From an uncultured Granulosicoccus sp. (GTDB taxonomy: Bacteria; Pseudomonadota; Gammaproteobacteria; Granulosicoccales; Granulosicoccaceae): a DNA stretch of 6,756 nt. The position numbers and the translations under genes were made by a program. The DNA lies in contig CALLPU010000149.1 in assembly GCA_938016235.1 (NCBI GenBank), positions 1-6,756 of the forward strand. The letters are read 5' to 3'. The notes under the pieces were generated by a model that was not told where the DNA came from, ran no database searches, and saw only the letters and a program-made list of their open reading frames with translations. This document shows, piece by piece, positions 1 to 4,189 of this stretch (the stretch's first letter is position 1; every line of letters begins with the position of its first letter).

Positions 1-1
1 C

Positions 2-295
2 GTGGCACTGGGCGTGCGGCGCGCCATTTCACAAGCCGGCCTGCTGATGGGCGAGGATGTGTCAGTCATCATTCACGATGACGAGCTGTCGTTCTTCCAC
101 AACAACGATCCCGTTCCCCAGTTCACGGCAACACGCTCATCGGTCAGAGACGCCGGTGTGAAAGCCGCTCAGATGCTGCTCGACATTATTGATAACCCGT
201 CGCTACCACCCATGAGCGAATTGCTCGAAGCCCACCTGACCATTGGTGCATCAACAGGCCCCATGAAGAGCCGGCGCATCGCGCGGCTACTGTAA
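2..295 (+). CDS. LacI/GalR-family transcriptional regulator, C-terminal fragment (5' end outside window)
   Basis: Only the last 97 codons are present; the reading frame is open to the left edge, so the GTG at position 2 is an internal Val codon and not a start. What is visible is the distal part of the periplasmic-binding-protein-like effector domain. ALGVRRAISQAGL, followed by EDVSVIIHDDELSFF, matches the family's usual pattern of helix, then strand ending in a Asp-Asp turn. TATRSSVRDAGVKAAQMLL is the usual segment before the last helix, and the family-typical STGP occurs near the end. By family knowledge such proteins are dimeric cytoplasmic DNA-binding regulators, usually of sugar uptake or catabolism. 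The TRSS variant resembles AglR/RafR-like sugar regulators, but the effector cannot be read from this fragment. The DNA-binding domain and targets lie upstream of the window. The gene ends 12 bp from the convergent CinA-like gene. Confidence 0.85.
   Translation: MALGVRRAISQAGLLMGEDVSVIIHDDELSFFHNNDPVPQFTATRSSVRDAGVKAAQMLLDIIDNPSLPPMSELLEAHLTIGASTGPMKSRRIARLL
269..288. other. GC-rich hairpin at the end of the LacI-type gene, in a convergent junction
   Basis: AGCC (269-272) pairs with GGCT (285-288) and GCGC (274-277) with GCGC (281-284). One bulged G sits at 273 and the loop is ATC. The hairpin ends 4 nt before the TAA of the LacI-type gene and starts about 20 nt beyond the stop of the convergent CinA-like gene. 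Neither strand has a U-tract after it, so it is not a standard intrinsic terminator. It could still stall polymerase or protect 3' ends, or it may simply reflect GC-rich coding sequence. Confidence 0.25.
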
Positions 296-307
296 GGTTG
301 TACTACG

Positions 308-1069
308 TCAGTGGAAGATCTGCCCACCGAGCGATTCGATCGTGTGACGCAGCAACGACGCTACTGCATCCAGCTCAGCCTGATCTGTTCCACGCGCCAC
401 CAGCGATAATCGAAACGTATCCTGCAGCTTGCCCGGGTAACTGCCAATGTCCACGTTCGGATGGTGATCCTGAAGCTCTCTCAAGGCAGAGGCGACAGCC
501 CCTTCACCAAGATTGCACGCCACGGTAACACTGTGCATGACAGCACCGGATTGCAACTGTGGCATGACGCTATCCAGCATGGCCTGCATGATTCTGGGCA
601 CACCGGCAAAGACGAACACGTTGTCCATTCTGAATCCGGGCGCCGCAGACACCGGGTTATCCACCAATGAGGCACCTTCAGGAATTCTCGCCATGCGCAG
701 ACGATCCTCATTGGGTTCGATATCCCGAGCCTTGAAATAAGCCATCAGACGGCTTTCGGCTTCTGGATGGTGCGGCAAGGCCACGCCAAATGCCTCTGCC
801 ACGCAATCGGCGGTGATGTCATCGTGCGTTGGTCCGATACCGCCCGTGGTGAACACGTAGGTGTAGCGCGCACGCAGCTCGTTAAGACTACTCACAATCA
901 CGGCGGGAATATCCGGAATGACACGCGCTTCACGCAGCCGTACACCGTGGCCATCCATGCGTTTGGCAATGAAGGCAAGATTAATGTCTTGTGTACGACC
1001 ACTGAGCAATTCGTTGCCAATCAGCAGCACGGCAGCTGTCGGTGTCTGGCTCTCGGCGGTATTGCTCAT
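308..1069 (-). CDS. CinA-like protein (COG1058 / MoaB-Mog-like domain), without the amidase domain
   Basis: A 253-residue protein matching the N-terminal domain of CinA (competence/damage-inducible protein A). Visible motifs are LLIGNELLSGRTQDIN at 15-30, the molybdopterin-binding-fold loop TTGGIGPTHDD at 74-84, IPEGASLVDNP at 129-139, APGF at 143-146, and AGVPRIMQAM at 155-164. Full-length CinA is about 400 residues and carries a C-terminal nicotinamide-nucleotide amidase (PncC) domain. That domain is absent here, so NMN deamidation is not expected from this protein alone. The COG1058 domain is reported to have metal-dependent ADP-ribose pyrophosphatase activity in some members, so a nucleotide-cleaning role in the cytoplasm is plausible but inferred. 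I chose the ATG at 1069 because it overlaps the TGA of the upstream lipoprotein gene (TGATG), which suggests coupled translation. An in-frame GTG at 1099 would add 10 residues. Neither start has a clear Shine-Dalgarno sequence. Confidence 0.86.
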   Translation of the reverse strand: MSNTAESQTPTAAVLLIGNELLSGRTQDINLAFIAKRMDGHGVRLREARVIPDIPAVIVSSLNELRARYTYVFTTGGIGPTHDDITADCVAEAFGVALPHHPEAESRLMAYFKARDIEPNEDRLRMARIPEGASLVDNPVSAAPGFRMDNVFVFAGVPRIMQAMLDSVMPQLQSGAVMHSVTVACNLGEGAVASALRELQDHHPNVDIGSYPGKLQDTFRLSLVARGTDQAELDAVASLLRHTIESLGGQIFH

Positions 1070-1674
1070 CAGTTCACAGACACGGATACTCGCGCGCACT
1101 GAAACGGATAGTCACGCTCAGCCAGACCCGCAGAAATCCACAGCAAACGCCCCATGATGGAACGCAGATTGAACCCGGGATTGCCCAGCGAGCCATCAAA
1201 ATCAGCCGCCTGGATCTGCACGAGAGGCACATCACGCAAGCTGGCACTCGCCACGGGTATGCCTTCAATATTGTGTATGACGTCGTCGCTGGATGTAAAA
1301 GGCACTACAGCCTCATCTCGCACCACCACGATAGGTGCTACCGCTACCTGTTGCAGGCAGGTTTGCATATGTTCCCACTGAGCTTCAACACCCAGAGCTG
1401 GCACGGTTTCATGCTGCTCAGCGCGTGTGTACGCCACTTGTAATCCGGTATTGGACATCGTTCGGGTAGCGACCACCTCTGGAATGTCGGTAATCAGGCC
1501 CGGATCATCCTGCAGCTGCAAAAGCGCCGTGGGTATCTCACCGCTCGATTGTGAGCCGGGAGACTCAACAGGCGGGCTGCTTGAGCTGGAACAGCCACTG
1601 AGCAGCGCACAGACCAACAGGTATTTGAGCCCGGAGAGCGCCGTACGCCCAGTTGTGTGTAGATCTATTTCCAT
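1069..1674 (-). CDS. Predicted outer-membrane lipoprotein of unknown function
   Basis: A 201-residue protein with a type II (lipoprotein) signal peptide. After a short n-region with Arg10 and Lys17 comes a hydrophobic stretch, LKYLLVCA, ending in the lipobox LLSGC (24-28). Cys28 is the predicted acylation site. Serines 29-33 and a Pro/Ser/Gly-rich linker to about residue 45 follow. Ser at +2 does not match the inner-membrane retention signal, so outer-membrane sorting by Lol is expected. The mature part has an acidic N-terminal region and a more regular C-terminal part (about 95-201) with MQTCLQQ, PFTSSDDVIHNIEG and NPGFNLRSIMGRLLW. Cys107 and Cys193 could form a disulfide. I recognise no family or catalytic motif. 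The ATG at 1674 is chosen over a TTG at 1680; no strong ribosome binding site is visible. It lies 17 nt after tcdA and overlaps the CinA-like start, so it is probably co-transcribed with both. Confidence 0.8.
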   Translation of the reverse strand: MEIDLHTTGRTALSGLKYLLVCALLSGCSSSSSPPVESPGSQSSGEIPTALLQLQDDPGLITDIPEVVATRTMSNTGLQVAYTRAEQHETVPALGVEAQWEHMQTCLQQVAVAPIVVVRDEAVVPFTSSDDVIHNIEGIPVASASLRDVPLVQIQAADFDGSLGNPGFNLRSIMGRLLWISAGLAERDYPFQCARVSVSVN

Positions 1675-1691
1675 TGCCAATACAGGTTAGC

Positions 1692-2489
1692 TCACGATTC
1701 GACACGCAAACGTTGCGCCAACGCCCTGTTTACTGCACGCGATGCCGCTACCAGACCAAATGTACCAGTCACAAAAGAAACCGAACCGTAGCCCTGATCA
1801 CAGTCCAGCCGCGCGCCGGGCACCCCGGGCTTGGCGTGTGACACCGTCCCGTTAGCACTGGGATAGACGGGCTGTTCAGAAGAGTAGACGCATTCCACAC
1901 CGAAGCGTCGCTTGGGGTTCGTGGTGAAACCGTAGTCAGAACGCAACCGGGAGCGTACCTTCGCGGCCAGCGCATCGTTCCAGGTGCGCGACAGATCGGC
2001 CACACCGACCGCCAGGGGATCCACCCTGCCGCCAGCGCCGCCGGTGGTAATCACACGAATCTTGCGCCGACGGCAGAACGCAATCATGGCGGCCTTGAAA
2101 CGGATATTGTCGATCGCATCTATCACCGCGTCAAAATCCCTGTCCAGGTAATGCTCCAGGTTCTTTTCAGCCAGAAAATCGTCTTCGGCGCACACATCAC
2201 ACGCTGGATTGATCTGCTGTAGCCGGGCCTGCATGGTCAGCACCTTCGACTGGTCAACCGTGGCATGCAGCGCATGCAGCTGGCGATTAACGTTGCTGAT
2301 GGCAATATCATCGTGGTCTATCATCGTTACATGACCGGCACCGGTACGCACCAGCGACTCGGCCGCCCAGGACCCCACCCCTCCAATACCAACGACGCAG
2401 AATCGCAGCTGTGGCAGAAATCGATAAGCGGTCTGACCGAACACGCGCGAAAGCGCGCCAAACGCCGGATCAGGGGTCTGAATTGACAT
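1692..2489 (-). CDS. tcdA: tRNA threonylcarbamoyladenosine dehydratase TcdA (CsdL)
   Basis: A 265-residue E1-like (ThiF/MoeB superfamily) enzyme, close to the 268 residues of the E. coli protein. It acts in the cytoplasm, using ATP to dehydrate t6A at position 37 of ANN-decoding tRNAs to the cyclic form ct6A, with the CsdA-CsdE sulfur-relay proteins as known partners in E. coli. Visible signatures are the nucleotide-binding GIGGVGSWAAE at 34-44, the MIDHDD acidic loop at 56-61, NVNRQ at 66-70, VIDAIDN at 122-128, TTGGAGGRVDP at 148-158, and the C-terminal LDCDQGYGSVSFVTGTFG at 228-245, which all fit TcdA better than ThiF or MoeB. Cys199-Val-Tyr-Ser follows the family's DCVFS-like segment. ATG at 2489 gives the usual N-terminal length, though I see no clear ribosome binding site. 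The start is 14 bp from the divergent GIY-YIG gene. It heads the tcdA-lipoprotein-CinA-like unit. Confidence 0.95.
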   Translation of the reverse strand: MSIQTPDPAFGALSRVFGQTAYRFLPQLRFCVVGIGGVGSWAAESLVRTGAGHVTMIDHDDIAISNVNRQLHALHATVDQSKVLTMQARLQQINPACDVCAEDDFLAEKNLEHYLDRDFDAVIDAIDNIRFKAAMIAFCRRRKIRVITTGGAGGRVDPLAVGVADLSRTWNDALAAKVRSRLRSDYGFTTNPKRRFGVECVYSSEQPVYPSANGTVSHAKPGVPGARLDCDQGYGSVSFVTGTFGLVAASRAVNRALAQRLRVES

Positions 2490-2494
2490 CGAAA

Positions 2495-2499
2495 AAGGA
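2495..2499 (+). promoter_or_regulatory. Ribosome binding site deciding the start of the GIY-YIG gene
   Basis: AAGGA lies 4 nt before the ATG at 2504. The reading frame is open further upstream, to an ATG at 2411, but that start has no such site and would add 31 residues not found in YhbQ-type proteins. The site supports the 2504 start. It also falls within the 14-bp gap between this gene and divergent tcdA. Confidence 0.7.
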
Positions 2500-2503
2500 T
2501 GGG

Positions 2504-2785
2504 ATGCGCTGGTGTGTATACATGGTACGGTGTAACGACGGTTCTTTGTACACCGGAATCACCACGGATGTGGAGCGGCGAATCAACCAGCACAATGGTT
2601 TGAGTCGCGGCGGGGCCAGTTACACCCGGGGCCGCCGCCCGGTTGCACTGGTGTTCACCGACTTCCGGAATGATCGTGCAGATGCCAGTCGGCTTGAATG
2701 CCGGATCAAAAAACTCAATCGGGCCGACAAAGACCGGCTCCTGGCGGGTTCACCGCTGCCGAAGAGTCTCCTAGCCAAGGTGTAA
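2504..2785 (+). CDS. yhbQ: GIY-YIG nuclease-fold protein, UPF0213/YhbQ family
   Basis: A 93-residue single-domain protein close to E. coli YhbQ (about 100 residues). The GIY half of the motif is degenerate (VYMV at 5-8) and the YIG half is YTG at 16-18, as is common in this family. LYTGITTDVERRINQHN (15-31) contains the conserved Arg25 and His30, and LECRIKKLNR (64-73) carries the metal-binding Glu65. All residues expected of a GIY-YIG catalytic site are therefore present. Family proteins are reported to have DNA endonuclease or nucleic-acid-processing activity, but the biological role is poorly settled, so I would not name a substrate. The ATG at 2504 is chosen for its AAGGA site and normal length. 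The gene is divergent from tcdA, and no intrinsic terminator follows it. Confidence 0.9.
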   Translation: MRWCVYMVRCNDGSLYTGITTDVERRINQHNGLSRGGASYTRGRRPVALVFTDFRNDRADASRLECRIKKLNRADKDRLLAGSPLPKSLLAKV

Positions 2786-2799
2786 ACTTAGGAGTACAC

Positions 2800-2847
2800 T
2801 TGAGTCAACTACTGATTGTCGGTAACCCCTGCCCGGTTCATACGTAA
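2800..2847 (+). CDS. Possible 15-residue leader peptide upstream of the RRM gene
   Basis: TTG at 2800 is placed 5 nt after TAGGAG (2789-2794) and opens a frame reading MSQLLIVGNPCPVHT before TAA at 2845-2847. The stop codon falls in the loop of a hairpin at 2832-2855, an arrangement seen in translated leaders that regulate a downstream gene. After the TAA the same frame stays open for 50 more codons and ends in a TGA (2998-3000) overlapping the RRM gene's GTG start. The region could thus also be a decayed gene with one stop, or chance. I see no codon run that would suggest amino-acid sensing. No family is recognised. Confidence 0.25.
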   Translation: MSQLLIVGNPCPVHT

Positions 2848-2855
2848 GAGCCGGG
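2832..2855 (+). promoter_or_regulatory. Hairpin in the RRM-gene leader
   Basis: CCCGGTTC (2832-2839) pairs with GAGCCGGG (2848-2855), giving 8 bp with one G-U pair and an 8-nt loop, ATACGTAA. AACAAAG follows, with no U-tract, so it is not an intrinsic terminator in either direction. It encloses the stop codon of the possible leader ORF and lies about 140 nt upstream of the RRM start. A role in mRNA stability or regulation is inference. Confidence 0.35.
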
Positions 2856-2985
2856 AACAAAGCGATCCACCGCATTTGCCCGGGCCGTACCGATATCAAA
2901 CGATGTGGAAATACCCCCTACCAATGCCCATCATGGAATTTGGTCGTCGGGCTTTTGTCTGCATCGTGGACCAATTGCGAACTTT

Positions 2986-2990
2986 GAGGT
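2986..2990 (+). promoter_or_regulatory. Ribosome binding site deciding the GTG start of the RRM gene
   Basis: GAGGT ends 6 nt before the GTG at 2997, a normal spacing. The alternative ATG at 3006 would be 15 nt away. The GTG start also keeps the Lys-Lys before the first beta strand, as in related RRM proteins. Confidence 0.7.
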
Positions 2991-2996
2991 TTATAC

Positions 2997-3269
2997 GTGA
3001 AAAAGATGTTTGTTGGTGGCCTGCCGCTGGAATCCACTGAAGATACAGTGACCGAAATGTTTAATGAATACGGGAAAGTGCGCTCCATCAAGCTTGCTTC
3101 AGACGTGTTCACCGGCAAGTGCAAGGGCTTCGGCTTTATTGAAATGGAAGGCCATGAGGCACGCGCGGCAATCGCCGGGCTCAACGGCAAGATCATCGGC
3201 GACAAATCGCTGAAAGTACAATTCGAAGAGCCGCGCAAAGGTGGCAAACGTGGCGGTCGCCGCCGCTAG
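2997..3269 (+). CDS. Small RNA-binding protein with one RRM domain
   Basis: A 90-residue protein made almost wholly of one RNA recognition motif. RNP2 is MFVGGL at 4-9 (the usual Asn is Gly here) and RNP1 is KGFGFIEM at 43-50, with the aromatic residues Phe5, Phe45 and Phe47 that stack on RNA bases. The beta4 strand KVQFEE lies at 73-78. A basic Gly/Arg tail, PRKGGKRGGRRR (79-90), resembles the short tails of bacterial and cyanobacterial glycine-rich RNA-binding proteins. By family knowledge these bind single-stranded RNA, and some are cold-responsive with regulated 5' leaders; the targets here are unknown. The GTG start is supported by GAGGT at 2986-2990. The gene stands between the GIY-YIG gene and trmB with sizeable spacers on both sides, so it may be its own transcription unit. 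Confidence 0.93.
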   Translation: MKKMFVGGLPLESTEDTVTEMFNEYGKVRSIKLASDVFTGKCKGFGFIEMEGHEARAAIAGLNGKIIGDKSLKVQFEEPRKGGKRGGRRR

Positions 3270-3311
3270 CGCCTACCCTGCTCGAGGCCAGTGCCCGTCA
3301 AGCAGGTGCGC
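3269..3311 (+). terminator. Weak stem-loop after the RRM gene, possible terminator
   Basis: CCTGCT (3277-3282) pairs with AGCAGG (3301-3306), and outside an uneven internal loop GCGC (3269-3272) pairs with GCGC (3308-3311). The loop is long (18 nt). The only T-run nearby, TTTT at 3323-3326, is about 11 nt beyond the stem. This is a poor match to an intrinsic terminator and is listed because it starts at the RRM stop codon. Confidence 0.2.
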
Positions 3312-3374
3312 TGGCTGTATCGTTTTCTGACCGATGACACCATAAAACAATCCGTCTAAACACACATTGCCGCC

Positions 3375-3380
3375 TATAAT
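3375..3380 (+). promoter_or_regulatory. Candidate -10 element for the trmB operon
   Basis: A perfect TATAAT lies 59 nt before the trmB ATG, which would put transcription start near 3387. No TTG-containing -35 box is present 15-19 bp upstream, and there is no extended TG motif. It could be an activator-dependent or weak sigma-70 promoter, or a chance match. Confidence 0.35.
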
Positions 3381-3398
3381 AGTGGGCTGAAAGATCAC

Positions 3399-3439
3399 GT
3401 GTACGCACCATTGGCTGCGTCACCGGCAATGGAGCATTG
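3399..3439 (+). promoter_or_regulatory. trmB leader with alternative hairpins around the ribosome binding site
   Basis: Three pairings compete. GTG-ACGCA (3399-3407, one bulged T at 3402) pairs with TGCGTCAC (3416-3423). The loop segment CCATTG (3408-3413) is complementary to CAATGG (3427-3432). CAATG (3427-3431) is also complementary to CATTG (3435-3439), with GAG as the loop. The ribosome binding site GGAG (3431-3434) is held in part by either of the last two pairings and is free when only the first hairpin forms. Control of trmB translation is inference from these pairings alone. Confidence 0.35.
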
Positions 3440-4189
3440 ATGGTCATCCCTGACAAGGTCGATAATGACCGTCAGCCAACTGAAGATTCGTCGTCTCCCA
3501 CGGATCGTCTTACCCGGCGCTCCATCCGCAGCTTCGTGGTGCGTAACGGTCGTACCACGGCCGCCCAGGCCGATGCGCTACACAGATTACTGCCCCGCTA
3601 CGGCATTACCTACTCCGATCAACTGATCGATACAGCCGCGATATTCAAACGGTCGGCTCCCGTTTGGATGGAAATCGGTTTTGGCAACGGTGATGTCCTG
3701 CTGAACATGGCCAGCGAACACCCTGATGTGAATGTCATCGGCGCGGAGGTTCATGAATCGGGCATCGGGCACGCGCTGATCGGCATGGAAAACGCAGGTC
3801 TGGATAACCTTCGATTCATTCAGCACGACGCGATGGAAGTGCTTGAAAACATGCTACCGCCGGAAAGCCTGGACAAGCTGCTGCTGCTGTTCCCCGATCC
3901 ATGGCATAAAAAACGCCATCACAAACGGCGGATTGTACAAACTGATTTCCTGAACGCGGTTGCCAGAACCCTCAAACCCGGCGGCATACTCCACTGCGCC
4001 ACCGACTGGGCAGAGTACGGCGAATGGATGCTTGAACGCCTCGAAGCCGATGCCCGATTCACGAATCAGGCTGGCACCGGCAACGCCTCACCACGACCCG
4101 ACTGGCGACCGGTGACACGCTTCGAAAAACGCGGCCATCGGCTCGGGCACGACGTGGTCGACCTACTCTACACACGCAACGTTCCATGA
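3440..4189 (+). CDS. trmB: tRNA (guanine-N7-)-methyltransferase TrmB (m7G46)
   Basis: A 249-residue class I SAM-dependent methyltransferase that forms m7G at position 46 in the variable loop of tRNAs; the E. coli protein has 239 residues. In order: the family N-terminal motif RSIRSFVVRNGRTTAAQ (27-43), the SAM-binding MEIGFGNGD (77-85), the acidic residue in GAEVHESGI (101-109), the family hallmark PDPWHKKRHHKRR (152-164), TDW at 188-190, and RPVTRFEKRGHRLGH (222-236), the TrmB-specific C-terminal motif with its substrate-binding T-x-F-E residues. All expected functional positions look intact. The first 20 or so residues are polar and variable, as is usual. ATG at 3440 is chosen because GGAG (3431-3434) lies 5 nt before it; an in-frame TTG at 3437 is too close to that site. 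The stop overlaps the next gene's ATG by 4 nt (ATGA), pointing to coupled translation. Confidence 0.96.
   Translation: MVIPDKVDNDRQPTEDSSSPTDRLTRRSIRSFVVRNGRTTAAQADALHRLLPRYGITYSDQLIDTAAIFKRSAPVWMEIGFGNGDVLLNMASEHPDVNVIGAEVHESGIGHALIGMENAGLDNLRFIQHDAMEVLENMLPPESLDKLLLLFPDPWHKKRHHKRRIVQTDFLNAVARTLKPGGILHCATDWAEYGEWMLERLEADARFTNQAGTGNASPRPDWRPVTRFEKRGHRLGHDVVDLLYTRNVP

Larger units (their letters stand above)
2786..2996. other. 211-bp spacer between the GIY-YIG and RRM genes: long RRM leader candidate
   Basis: No recognised gene is present. It holds a ribosome-binding-like TAGGAG at 2789-2794, a possible 15-codon ORF from TTG 2800 to TAA 2847, a hairpin at 2832-2855, and the RRM gene's own ribosome binding site near 2986. 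I see no U-tract terminator after the GIY-YIG gene and no convincing -35/-10 pair, so the RRM gene may be expressed by read-through or from a promoter I cannot resolve. Confidence 0.5.

Noticed and set aside
767..1102. A 111-codon plus-strand frame antisense to the CinA-like gene
   Set aside because: The opposite strand encodes intact CinA motifs over the whole stretch, and this frame shows no family resemblance.
2483..2488. TTGACA, a perfect -35 box on the plus strand
   Set aside because: No -10-like sequence lies 16-18 bp downstream; the nearest TATACA is at 28 bp, inside the GIY-YIG coding region. It mostly reflects the tcdA start region.
2411..2503. N-terminal extension of the GIY-YIG gene from an ATG at 2411
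   Set aside because: It would overlap the tcdA start, adds 31 low-complexity charged residues absent from the family, and ignores the AAGGA site before the ATG at 2504.
2768..2794. CTCCTA/TAGGAG inverted repeat around the GIY-YIG stop codon
   Set aside because: Six pairs with a 13-nt loop and no U-tract make it too weak for a terminator; TAGGAG is better read as a possible ribosome binding site.
2816..3040. A 74-codon plus-strand frame between the GIY-YIG and RRM genes
   Set aside because: It overlaps the RRM start in another frame, lacks a ribosome binding site and resembles no protein family.
3396..3401. CACGTG palindrome upstream of trmB
   Set aside because: A single six-base palindrome with no second copy or known operator context; expected by chance.
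3399..3432. H-type pseudoknot formed by the first trmB leader hairpin and CAATGG
   Set aside because: The connecting loops would be 0 and 3 nt, too short to span the stems, so the pairings are more likely mutually exclusive.
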